From contig JALLOF010000057.1 of NCBI GenBank assembly GCA_027717595.1, positions 1 to 7,617 of the forward strand: DNA of 7,617 bases, written 5' to 3'. Shown in pieces: positions 1-5,821 of this stretch. This DNA is from Nitrospinae bacterium AH_259_B05_G02_I21 (lineage in GTDB: Bacteria; JADFOP01). The translations under genes were made by a program, and so were the position numbers. The first letter of the stretch is position 1. The number at the start of each line of letters is the position of its first letter. Under the pieces are notes generated by a model. The model saw nothing but the letters and a program-made list of their open reading frames with translations. It made no database searches and was not told where the DNA came from.

Positions 1-85
1 CGTGATAAAGGCATATGCCATCGATGGTGTGGCCGGGCGTATAAATCACCTCCCATTCAAAGCCGCTCAGCTCCAGGGTCTCCCC
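1..85 (-). CDS. Metallo-beta-lactamase-fold fragment, partial at window edge
   Basis: Read from base 85 toward base 1, this frame gives 28 residues that run off the window. It begins GETLELSGFEWEV and contains TPGHTIDG. This is the beta-strand plus T-P-G-H-T metal-ligand region typical of metallo-beta-lactamase-fold hydrolases (glyoxalase II, flavodiiron and RNase J-like families), where the His binds one of the active-site metals. The frame has no start codon of its own: it opens after a TAA about 15 codons upstream, inside the PAS-encoding stretch. It is therefore either the 3' continuation of the PAS gene after a one-base shift, or unrelated sequence joined by deletion or mis-assembly. Substrate and exact family cannot be told from 28 residues. 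Confidence 0.5.
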
Positions 86-303
86 GCCTCGGCCATGGTC
101 ACCCCGAGAAGGGTTTCCATCGTGGCGTTAATGCTCATCACCCGCCTGTCGGGATTGATAATGATGATGCCGACGGAACGCTCAGAAGCGAGGTATTCGT
201 CGATGATGGAGAAATATAGCTCTTCGTCCATGGGACACCCTTCCGCGAACTCGTGCTTCGCCGGCTGGCATCCCTGGCACCCACCGCCGAGACGGCGGGC
301 CAC
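67..303 (-). pseudogene. PAS-domain protein N-terminus, interrupted
   Basis: A 78-codon frame from a GTG at 303 that ends at a TGA after only part of a PAS fold. The segment with ERSVGIIIINPDRRV and then INATMETLLG matches the first strands and helix of PAS sensor domains, which bind ligands or cofactors and usually precede a kinase or sigma-54 activator domain; none is present. The first 24 residues carry Cys-x2-Cys and a third Cys before an internal Met (ATG at 231). Both starts have possible ribosome sites: GAGG seven bases before the GTG, GGAAGGG before the ATG. A strong promoter sits upstream (374-402). The frame stops at 67 inside the PAS fold, while a metallo-beta-lactamase-like sequence is open in another frame from base 85. 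I read it as truncated or frameshifted; a sequencing indel in the GGGG run is possible. Confidence 0.55.
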
Positions 304-373
304 CTCTCACCCTCGCGCAGCCTTCAACTCCAATACCGGGATGGCGAGGCCTTATGAAACGGAAGATACTTTA

Positions 374-402
374 CATATAAGTCTCTTGGGGTTATCTGTC
401 AA
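374..402 (-). promoter_or_regulatory. Sigma-70-type promoter for the PAS gene
   Basis: On the minus strand, TTGACA (397-402) is followed after exactly 17 bases by TATATG (374-379). The -35 is a perfect match to consensus and the -10 matches in four of six positions. The predicted transcript would begin near 367 and reach the GTG at 303 after about 64 bases. Confidence 0.6.
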
Positions 403-512
403 GGATAGTCCAAGGAGATAATGGCGGGGTATTAGCGAGCAGAAAAGAAACGACCTGTCAGTCCATATGGCCCCTTATTAGATAAGAATAGTAAAGGGCG
501 GACCCCTAGCGG

Positions 513-671
513 TCAATGGCTATAGAGTTGGCGGCAGGAGGGACAGAAGTACCATTTAATATCCTCGCGGTAGACGACAACCGGCGCCTTGCAAAAAGAA
601 CAGGAGGGCCGCCCTTCAGCTTTCCTTTCGGGACCCTTAAAGAATTCCATTATCTTAGCTGCAATTCCCAC
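513..671 (-). CDS. Small zinc-ribbon protein (52 aa)
   Basis: A 52-codon gene with a GTG start at 671 and a TGA at 513-515. The start is set by a perfect AAGGAGG (680-686) eight bases upstream, with a good promoter just before it. The product begins MGIAAKIMEFFKG, a short amphipathic helix. It then has two Cys pairs, C24-x2-C27 and C43-x2-C46, separated by 15 residues that include a basic/aromatic stretch (YREDIKWYF). This is the layout of a single zinc ribbon, the fold of many small rubredoxin-like or nucleic-acid-binding proteins. No other domain fits in the length and no family name is secure. Codons such as GGA, ATA, AAA and GTT make it slightly more AT-rich than its neighbours. It lies downstream of the AAA/VWA gene but is promoted independently. 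An internal Met (codon 8) is an alternative start without as good a ribosome site. Confidence 0.75.
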   Translation of the reverse strand: MGIAAKIMEFFKGPERKAEGRPSCSFCKAPVVVYREDIKWYFCPSCRQLYSH

Positions 672-679
672 CTTTCAAT

Positions 680-686
680 CCTCCTT
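680..686 (-). promoter_or_regulatory. Ribosome binding site of the zinc-ribbon gene
   Basis: Perfect AAGGAGG on the minus strand, eight bases before the GTG at 671. It decides in favour of the GTG over the in-frame ATG seven codons later. Confidence 0.7.
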
Positions 687-697
687 GTTTTCTTTAT

Positions 698-726
698 TTT
701 ATAGGTTTACGGGCATATTCTATCAA
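698..726 (-). promoter_or_regulatory. Sigma-70-type promoter for the zinc-ribbon gene
   Basis: TTGATA (721-726) and TATAAA (698-703) on the minus strand are separated by exactly 17 bases, each one mismatch from consensus. Transcription would start near 691, leaving a leader of about 20 bases that contains the AAGGAGG site. An imperfect direct repeat (TTGTGGGGAAATA at 805-817 and TTGTGGGAATA at 823-833 on the plus strand) lies about 80-110 bp upstream and could be a regulator site; that is speculative. Confidence 0.65.
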
Positions 727-846
727 TGCCTTCCGTTCTGGGGGTTAAGCTATCAGGTGATGAGGGGTTCCTCGTAGATTTGTTTTGGAACACGCAGGTC
801 CTTATTGTGGGGAAATATCTCTTTGTGGGAATAACCAGACAAACTG

Positions 847-2109
847 TCAAGCGACTTTGCTGGCCAGGCAGCGCCTCAGAGCCAGAGGCACCTCCTCGAT
901 GGTCCGCACGTAGGCGAACATGCCCCGGCCCTCTTTGGCTAGCTCTTTGATGCCACTGAAAGGAGTATAGTACCGGCCGTAGCCGGTGTGTTCGAGCTCG
1001 TAAGGGGTTATTGGATCTTCGAGGCCAATGACGTGGAGGCGGTCGAAGAGCCGGGCCACCCCACGGGGATTGCCTCCATAGGTCCAGTTGCCGTCGGTCA
1101 GAAGGATACCGATCTTCTTCTCGTAGGTGCGGATTTCTCCAAGAGCCAGATGGAGAGCCTCTTTGATGTTGGTTAAGCCGCGGGCATCGAGCGAGAGTAC
1201 CTCTTCGGCCACCCGGCTGGGTGGAACAGTCTGGGCGATACGCTTCAGGATGACCGCCCGGGTGTTGAAGCCCACCACCGCGTAGTTCTCCTTGAAGTGG
1301 AGTGCGATTGTGGCCGCCGTCAGCGCCGCGATGGCCACTTTCATGCCCTGCATGCTGGAGGAGTGGTCGAGGATGACCACACAGGCTTCGCGCTCCTCAA
1401 GCTTGCGGGCCAGCACGACGAGGTTGTCTTCGATGGTCTCGGTAGGCTGTTCAACGATGCGTTCCAAGGTCTGGTCGATCTCAATCTCGTCACTGGCCAG
1501 GTAGTCCGCCACCGCATGGAGGTTGCCGCTCTTAGCACCAGCGCTGGCGATTTCCCTGGCAATCTTTATGATGAGGCGACTGGCGTATCGCTTCGCCGCA
1601 TCCCTCAGGTTGTCGTCCACCCTACGCCTGATGTAGCTGTAAATCTCCAAGACATCGGGGCTCGATAGGATACGACCGGCGATAGCCGGGTTCTCATTGA
1701 GGAAACGGGAGACCTCCTCAGGATCCTTCCTGACACGCCTCTTCAACTCCGCAGCGATGTGTTTATCATCCACGGGGCTCTCCATCTCCCAACGCTGGCC
1801 TGTGGCAGTGCTTGTTTGTTGGCTGTCGTCCTCTTCAGCGTCGTCTCGCAGGACCTCCTCCGCGCTCTTCCTATCATCTTGGTGAAAGGCGGGCTCGGGG
1901 GCGAATTCTTCCTCCAGGCTCTTCAAATCCAAGGCCCCGAGCACTTGGCCTAAGATATCGTCCAGGACCTCCTCGGGCGTGCGCGTACAGAGGTCCGAGA
2001 GCCAAATCTTGCTTGAAACCCCCGTGAGCATGGCTTCCTTCATCCGTTCGGCGTAAGAGAGCTCCTCGAGGTGACCAAGGGCGTGGAAGAGCGTGACCAT
2101 GTCGATGGC
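847..2109 (-). CDS. VWA-domain C-terminal part of a frameshifted MoxR-VWA protein
   Basis: From the frame change at the G run this frame encodes 420 residues. The first ~40 (IDMVTLFHALGHLEELSYAE onward) read as the lid helices that complete the MoxR AAA+ module, so the protein is not independent of the upstream frame. An acidic low-complexity linker follows (around bases 1815-1940). Next is a helical region with many Arg and Glu, then a von Willebrand factor A domain with a complete metal-ion-dependent adhesion site: D-x-S-x-S in LDHSSSMQG, the Thr of GLTNI, and the Asp of LLTDG. MoxR/VWA pairs such as RavA-ViaA, CoxD-CoxE and the BchI/BchD chelatase subunits act together in ATP-driven maturation or metal insertion. 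The target here is unknown. Open frame exists back to 2196, but residues encoded before the G run look like out-of-frame noise. Confidence 0.85.
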   Translation of the reverse strand, partial: AIDMVTLFHALGHLEELSYAERMKEAMLTGVSSKIWLSDLCTRTPEEVLDDILGQVLGALDLKSLEEEFAPEPAFHQDDRKSAEEVLRDDAEEDDSQQTSTATGQRWEMESPVDDKHIAAELKRRVRKDPEEVSRFLNENPAIAGRILSSPDVLEIYSYIRRRVDDNLRDAAKRYASRLIIKIAREIASAGAKSGNLHAVADYLASDEIEIDQTLERIVEQPTETIEDNLVVLARKLEEREACVVILDHSSSMQGMKVAIAALTAATIALHFKENYAVVGFNTRAVILKRIAQTVPPSRVAEEVLSLDARGLTNIKEALHLALGEIRTYEKKIGILLTDGNWTYGGNPRGVARLFDRLHVIGLEDPITPYELEHTGYGRYYTPFSGIKELAKEGRGMFAYVRTIEEVPLALRRCLASKVA

Positions 2110-2115
2110 CCCCCC
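2109..2115 (-). other. Seven-G run at the AAA/VWA frame change
   Basis: On the minus strand a G7 run separates the two frames. With seven Gs, translation continues as RGGHRHGHALP and loses all similarity to a MoxR lid. With six Gs it reads GASIRGAIDMV and runs directly into the lid helices and VWA region. The run is therefore where a one-base insertion, a sequencing error, slippage or phase variation would sit. Confidence 0.8.
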
Positions 2116-2836
2116 GGATGCTGGCGCCTTGCCTGATATCCTTGTGGTGGCGGGTAGCGTGGATGAGGTGGACGGCCACGAGGTTGATGGTCTCATCGGC
2201 GCTCCCCACGGTGCGACGTAACACCTTCAGATCCTCCTCCAGGCTCTGGTAGTCAATCCTGAGGCGGCAGAACCGGTCGTAAAGGGCCCGGCTGATGCGG
2301 ACAGTGCCGACATCATCCTGGGGGTTGTGGGAGCAAACAACACGAAAGTCTGGTTTGGCGCGGACGATACCGTAGCGGGGTACGTTGAGTTCACCCTCGG
2401 CGACGGCGGTCACCAGGACGTTGGCCGTATCGGCCGGCACGCGGTTAAACTCCTCGATGAAGAGAAAACCGCCCCTCATGGCGTGGATGAGGGGACCTTC
2501 GTTGAAGTGGTACGGGCGGTAGGTATCCTTCGCGATGCGGGCAGGGTTGAAGTGCCCGATGAGCTTGGCGGGGGTTAGATCTCCACTTCCAGCCACGTAG
2601 TAGAGGGGCAGGCCCATCACCTGGGTGATGGCTTTGAGGATTGTCGATTTGGTTGTCCCCGGAGGGCCCTCGAGGATTATGTGCTTGCCGGCCGCTAGGG
2701 TAGCCAGAATCGTCTCTATCTCATGAGTCCGCCCGACAATCTGGGCCGCCACGGCGGAGAAGTGGCTTATGTAGTCTCCCTTATATCGGCGCATGAGTCG
2801 CTCTCGGTGGAAGGAGAGCGTCGGTGTCTCGACCAA
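2111..2836 (-). CDS. MoxR-type AAA+ ATPase, N-terminal part of the MoxR-VWA protein
   Basis: 242 residues to the frame change. They include Walker A GPPGTTKS (residues 57-64), Walker B FLFIEE (124-129), a sensor-1 Asn in CSHNP (171) and the arginine-finger region ALYDRF (184-189). This is the MoxR branch of AAA+ ATPases, which partner with VWA proteins to remodel or insert cofactors into target complexes. Beyond the G7 run the same frame stays open to 1874 (320 codons), but that tail is Arg/His/Gly-rich and unlike the family. The first available start is a TTG at 2836 with GGAG 11 bases upstream; an ATG 14 codons in (2794) is the alternative. A promoter lies upstream (2863-2891). With one G removed, this and the downstream frame form one protein of about 662 residues. 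The substrate is unknown; the neighbouring YHS gene hints at metal handling only weakly. Confidence 0.88.
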
Positions 2837-2862
2837 AGCCGGGATGACTCCAACTATTTAAG

Positions 2863-2891
2863 AACTTAAACACCGTCATGGGGAAAGTCAA
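2863..2891 (-). promoter_or_regulatory. Promoter for the MoxR-VWA gene
   Basis: TTGACT (2886-2891) and TAAGTT (2863-2868) on the minus strand with a 17-base spacer. The -35 is one mismatch from consensus; the -10 is weak (three of six). It suggests the ATPase gene can be transcribed separately from the YHS gene ahead of it. Confidence 0.45.
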
Positions 2892-2942
2892 CGGAGAAGC
2901 TGCAAACGAGGCAGCCTAAACGACCTGCGGGGCGATGGAGGC

Positions 2943-3110
2943 TCAGTGGGAGTAGCCTTTGGGCTGCTCCTCCAGAAACCTACCTACCTCCTCCTCGAAG
3001 TGCTCCTTGCAGTCCTTCGAGCAAAAATAGTAGGTCTTGCCCTTATACTCGGTCTCGGCCGGGGCCGTCACCTCATCCACTTCCATGCCACACACGGGGT
3101 CTCGGGCCAT
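2943..3110 (-). CDS. Small YHS-domain metal-binding protein (55 aa)
   Basis: A 55-residue stand-alone YHS protein. It begins MARDPVCGMEVDE and continues with KGKTYYFCSKDCKEHF. C7, C30 and C34 form the family's metal-ligand pattern. YHS domains, related to TRASH, occur alone or attached to copper-transporting P-type ATPases and other heavy-metal proteins and are thought to bind copper or similar ions. The ATG at 3110 is preceded by a very strong AAGGAGG (3119-3125) eight bases upstream. An in-frame ATG at 3164 would add 18 residues without family similarity, so the shorter form is chosen. A TATAAT -10 (3260-3265) and a 9-bp inverted repeat precede it, which suggests regulation, perhaps by a metal-responsive repressor. 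It lies 106 bp ahead of the ATPase gene. Confidence 0.85.
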   Translation of the reverse strand: MARDPVCGMEVDEVTAPAETEYKGKTYYFCSKDCKEHFEEEVGRFLEEQPKGYSH

Positions 3111-3118
3111 GGCTCCTC

Positions 3119-3125
3119 CCTCCTT
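3119..3125 (-). promoter_or_regulatory. Ribosome binding site of the YHS gene
   Basis: AAGGAGG on the minus strand, within a longer purine run (3114-3125), eight bases before the ATG at 3110. It favours this start over the in-frame ATG at 3164. Confidence 0.65.
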
Positions 3126-3223
3126 CGGTTGTTGTCCTTCGGCAGGTGCCCATCTGTCACCCATTAGCCGCTGGTAAAAAGACCGGATTCGGGCCGCTTC
3201 CCCAGAGATGCCTCCTCCTTAGA

Positions 3224-3254
3224 TCAGATCGGGGCTGTTACGCAACCGATCTGA
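3224..3254 (-). promoter_or_regulatory. 9-bp inverted repeat upstream of the YHS gene
   Basis: TCAGATCGG (3224-3232) and CCGATCTGA (3246-3254) on the plus strand are perfect inverted copies around a 13-base loop. The repeat sits just downstream of the TATAAT -10, so it would lie at the 5' end of the transcript. It could be a repressor operator or a leader hairpin; the sequence alone does not separate these. Confidence 0.5.
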
Positions 3255-3259
3255 CGACC

Positions 3260-3265
3260 ATTATA
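3260..3265 (-). promoter_or_regulatory. TATAAT -10 box upstream of the YHS gene
   Basis: A perfect TATAAT on the minus strand about 150 bp before the YHS start. No good -35 lies 16-18 bases upstream (closest is CTTTTA), so activity may need an activator. Confidence 0.4.
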
Positions 3266-3423
3266 TCCACCAAACAATTTCTTAAAAGTCGCCTTTGGGT
3301 CCCCGCTTCGTGGTTAGCGTAATGTGTCTTGCCGCTGCACTGATAGCTTGGACAAAAAAGGGCTTGTTAATTCCAATATGAATACTAAGGGTTTTTTCGC
3401 AACCCTCAAGCGTAGTGGGTAAA

Positions 3424-3436
3424 CTATCCCAGGAAA
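3424..3436 (-). repeat. Dispersed repeat copy 1 (core TATCCCAGGAAA)
   Basis: Core of the first of three copies. On the minus strand it reads TTTCCTGGGATAG, preceded 28 bases upstream by AACTT. Its core lies exactly 45 bases from copy 2, so these two form a tandem pair. Confidence 0.5.
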
Positions 3437-3467
3437 CATAAACCTAAACTAAGAGCTTGAAGTTAAT

Positions 3468-3482
3468 ATTATCCCAGGAAAT
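3468..3482 (-). repeat. Dispersed repeat copy 2 (core ATTATCCCAGGAAAT)
   Basis: Identical over 15 bases to the copy at 7297-7311. On the minus strand the box AACTTTTC lies 29 bases before TTTCCTGGGATAAT, against 30 bases in copy 3, and further matches (GG-CAA-TT) lie beyond it, giving an element of about 70 bp. Confidence 0.6.
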
Positions 3483-3527
3483 CGTTACTTTCGCTTAATG
3501 GCGAAAAGTTAAGATTACTGGGGTAAT
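3468..3527. repeat. Nested inverted repeat / potential hairpin
   Basis: ATTATCCCAG (3468-3477) can pair with CTGGGGTAAT (3518-3527) over ten positions with one G-U pair. Inside it, CTTTCGC (3488-3494) pairs with GCGAAAAG (3501-3508) with one bulged A and a six-base loop. This is either a structured RNA on one strand or the folded ends of a small repeat element. No U tract follows on either strand, so it does not look like an intrinsic terminator. Confidence 0.45.
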
Positions 3528-3713
3528 TTGTCCCTGTAGGCAGAGGGGCGTGAGGGGCGATTACATCGTGTTATTGACACCGGTCCCTAGCTGAAAATTA
3601 CTTCCCCTCGTCCTGAGAAACGATAAGGAAGGATACCGCGTGCTCATTATGCGAAGGAGAAACGAATGGTGTGTAACTGAGGCGATGGTTTGAAACGGTC
3701 GTCCTGGCGGCTC

Positions 3714-4526
3714 CTAGGTGTTTACCTCTAAGGTCAGGCATTTAGCGGCACCTCCGGCCTTGATGAACTCGCCCAGCTCTACAGCGTGGACGGTGTAGCC
3801 GCGGGCGACAAGCTCCTCGACCAGATCGTCGCAGCCCGTATTCAGGACGACGTGACGCCCTATCACTATGGCGTTGCAGGCAAAGCGGCGGGCGCTGGCG
3901 GGTGAGACGGCGATGAGGTCAGCCACTCCGGCCTCGATGACCTTGAGCGCGTAGGCGTCGAAGGCCGCCGGGTAGTAGATGACCGCCTCGGGGCCCAGGG
4001 GGCAGAAGCAGGTATCAAGGTGGTAAAACCACTCGTCCACGAGCTGGAGCGAGAGGACCTCGAGGCCAAGGAGGTCGGCCACAGCCGTGTGGGAGCGGAT
4101 GTCGCTTCGGAATTGGTAGCCGGCGAAGAGGGTCTCACCGAGGGCAAGTATGTCCCCGGCCCCTTCAAAGGGGTGCTCTCCCGGTAGGTGGACCACCGTG
4201 TAGCTGCGGGAGGCGAACCAGGCTTCATAATGTGAAGCTTCGAGCTGGCGTTCGGCGAACCTGAAGTTGCTTCCGATAAAGGCCCGGCCCCAGACCAGCC
4301 CGGCGTTGGCCGTGAAGACCATGTCGGGCAGGCCCCGGACGGGCTCGAGCAGGTGGACGACGGCCCCCACCGGGCCGGTAAGGGTCTCATACAGGGCGTG
4401 CCATTGACGCTGGGCGACCTCAGGGATGCTCTCACGGCGGCGGCTCATCCAGGGGTTGATTTCGTACTCGATGCCGTAGTAATCGGGCGGGCACATGAGG
4501 AAGGCGGGCTTCTGGGGGGGTTCCAC
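3714..4526 (-). CDS. Arginine dihydrolase/dimethylargininase-like amidinotransferase-fold enzyme
   Basis: 270 residues, the length of the N-terminal catalytic domain of cyanobacterial ArgZ/AgrE. Motifs in order: MCPPDYYGIEYEINPWM (residues 11-27), PDMVFTANAG (67-76), EGAGDIL (121-127), YHLDTCFCPLG with the catalytic His169, and GGAAKCLTLEV with the nucleophilic Cys263 near the C-terminus. His and Cys at these positions are the catalytic pair of the guanidino-group-modifying superfamily (arginine deiminase, DDAH, arginine dihydrolase). The INPWM and TANAG Asn residues are features I associate with ArgZ-type dihydrolases, which convert arginine to ornithine, CO2 and two NH3. A DDAH-like role is the alternative. 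The GTG start uses GGAAGGG at the end of the preceding gene, so translation is probably coupled. The partner gene is the ornithine-using LOR/SDH protein 4 bp upstream. Confidence 0.85.
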   Translation of the reverse strand: MEPPQKPAFLMCPPDYYGIEYEINPWMSRRRESIPEVAQRQWHALYETLTGPVGAVVHLLEPVRGLPDMVFTANAGLVWGRAFIGSNFRFAERQLEASHYEAWFASRSYTVVHLPGEHPFEGAGDILALGETLFAGYQFRSDIRSHTAVADLLGLEVLSLQLVDEWFYHLDTCFCPLGPEAVIYYPAAFDAYALKVIEAGVADLIAVSPASARRFACNAIVIGRHVVLNTGCDDLVEELVARGYTVHAVELGEFIKAGGAAKCLTLEVNT

Positions 4527-4530
4527 GGGC

Positions 4531-5769
4531 TCACCCTTCCGAGGACCGTGGTGCCTCGTCCAGGAGGCTCGCGACCAAGGCTCTGAGGAAGGGCTCCACG
4601 TCTGTCACCAGCCCTATGGCCTGGAAAGTGCCCCGGTCGGTGAGCTTCGTCACCGCGGCTGGGTTTATGTCCACGCAGATTGTCTTGACCGAGGCGGGCA
4701 GGATGTTGCCCGTCGCGATGGCATGAAGCTCCGTGGCGATGAGTATCGCCACCGCAACGCCCCGGACGGCCTGGCGCATCCGATCCTGCGCCTCCAGACA
4801 GTCGGTGATGACCTCTGGCAGGGGCCCGTCGTCGCGGATAGAGCCGGCCAGCTCCACCTCCACGCCAGCCTTGATGCAGGCGTGCATCACACCGCGGGTA
4901 AGGACTCCGGCGTCCACGGCCTGTGCGATGCCACCCAAGCGGCGTATCCGGTTGATCGCCCGCAGGTGGTGCTCGTGGCCGCCCTTGGTCAGAACCCCCT
5001 GGGTCAGCGAGACCCCTAGGGAGGTGCCGAAGAAGGCTTCCTCGATGTCGTGGGCCGCGAGGGCGTTGCCGGCGAAGAGGACCTGGACGTAGTCCGCCTC
5101 GACGAGCCGGACGAGGTGCTCCCCGGCGCCTGTGTGGACCACCGCGGGGCCGACGACCCAGAGAATCTTCTCGCCGGCCGCTCTGGCCCGCTTCAGCTCG
5201 GCGGCCACCTCCCGGACGATGACCCCTTTCGGCTTCTCCGAGGAGACCTCGGAGGTCATAAACTCAAAGACATTGACCTCGGCTGAGCGGGCAATCTGCT
5301 CCACCCGGATGCCCCGATGGCCGACCACCACGAGCTGGCCCCGCCCGACTCTGTGCATCGGCACCGCCGCGGCCCGCTCCGCCGCCGGGTCCCAGACGAT
5401 GCCGCAGTCCATCTCGCTCACCTCGACCTCATGCCACCGGCCGCCAAGGCGCACGGAAGTCCTCAGGTTGGTAGTGGGGTAGAAGCCCTCGGGGAAGACG
5501 CCGTCCATGGAGGCGGCCTCCAGGAGCGCATCCTCCTCGTGGACGAGCTTCGCCCCGTGCTGGGTGATGCGGCCGAGGATGGCCTCCAGCGCCTCGGGGC
5601 TGGATGCGACCACCTCAATCCGGGCGTAGCTCGGGTCGACCCGGCGCTCGCCAACCTGTACATCTTGAATAGTGAAGCTTCCCCCGGCGGCGATGATTTC
5701 GTCGAGAATCTTGGGCAGCAGAAGAGAGTCTATTATGTGGCCGCGGACCTCAATCAGCTCGCTAACCAT
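4531..5769 (-). CDS. LOR/SDH-family protein, probable NAD-dependent ornithine cyclodeaminase
   Basis: 412 residues of the TIGR00300 'LOR/SDH bifunctional enzyme conserved region' family. The N-terminal domain opens with ELIEVRGHIIDSLLLPKILD (residues 4-23). The rest is a Rossmann-like region with VVGPAVVHTGAG (205-216), LFAGNALAAHDIE (231-243) and GSIRDDGPLPEV (309-320). The same domain forms the C-terminal half of cyanobacterial AgrE/ArgZ, where it makes proline from ornithine with release of ammonia; stand-alone archaeal relatives have ornithine cyclodeaminase activity. The name refers to old similarity to lysine-ketoglutarate reductase/saccharopine dehydrogenase and does not imply lysine breakdown. 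The ATG at 5769 is chosen for AAGGGG six bases upstream; a GTG at 5790 would add seven residues. It is first in an operon with the dihydrolase-like gene, so the two would carry arginine to proline. Confidence 0.88.
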   Translation of the reverse strand: MVSELIEVRGHIIDSLLLPKILDEIIAAGGSFTIQDVQVGERRVDPSYARIEVVASSPEALEAILGRITQHGAKLVHEEDALLEAASMDGVFPEGFYPTTNLRTSVRLGGRWHEVEVSEMDCGIVWDPAAERAAAVPMHRVGRGQLVVVGHRGIRVEQIARSAEVNVFEFMTSEVSSEKPKGVIVREVAAELKRARAAGEKILWVVGPAVVHTGAGEHLVRLVEADYVQVLFAGNALAAHDIEEAFFGTSLGVSLTQGVLTKGGHEHHLRAINRIRRLGGIAQAVDAGVLTRGVMHACIKAGVEVELAGSIRDDGPLPEVITDCLEAQDRMRQAVRGVAVAILIATELHAIATGNILPASVKTICVDINPAAVTKLTDRGTFQAIGLVTDVEPFLRALVASLLDEAPRSSEG

Positions 5770-5821
5770 GACGAGCCCCTTTGGGGACACGGTGATGGAA
5801 GAGCCTGCTTACGTTTCCTAT

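Larger units (their letters stand above)
3266..3713. other. Intergenic region with repeats, no supported gene
   Basis: About 450 bp between the YHS promoter and the end of the arginine dihydrolase-like gene. It is clearly more AT-rich than the genes. It contains two copies of the TATCCCAGGAAA repeat, a potential nested hairpin, a small hairpin (AGGGTT 3388-3393 with AACCCT 3401-3406) and a 9-bp tandem duplication (GAGGGGCG at 3543-3550 and 3552-3559). Frames here are short and lack the strong third-position GC of the real genes. I see no convincing intrinsic terminator for the gene that ends at 3714. Confidence 0.6.

Noticed and set aside
1874-2110. C-terminal continuation of the MoxR frame past the G run (about 78 residues)
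   Set aside because: Rich in Arg, His, Gly and Pro with no similarity to a MoxR lid, while the other frame carries the correct lid sequence; it is an out-of-frame shadow.
2899-2915. GCTGC/GCAGC hairpin after the YHS gene as a terminator
   Set aside because: The stem is only 5 bp and is followed by no T tract, and it lies next to the ATPase promoter.
3388-3406. AGGGTT/AACCCT hairpin as an intrinsic terminator
   Set aside because: Six pairs with half of them A-T, the T run is in the loop rather than after the stem, and no gene ends nearby.
3424-3482. Repeat pair as a CRISPR array
   Set aside because: Only two adjacent units with short, imperfect repeats, and no cas genes in the window.
3640-3693. 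17-codon plus-strand frame with AAGGAAGG seven bases before a GTG and an upstream TTGACA
   Set aside because: Very short, no good -10, and nothing downstream on that strand that a leader peptide could control.
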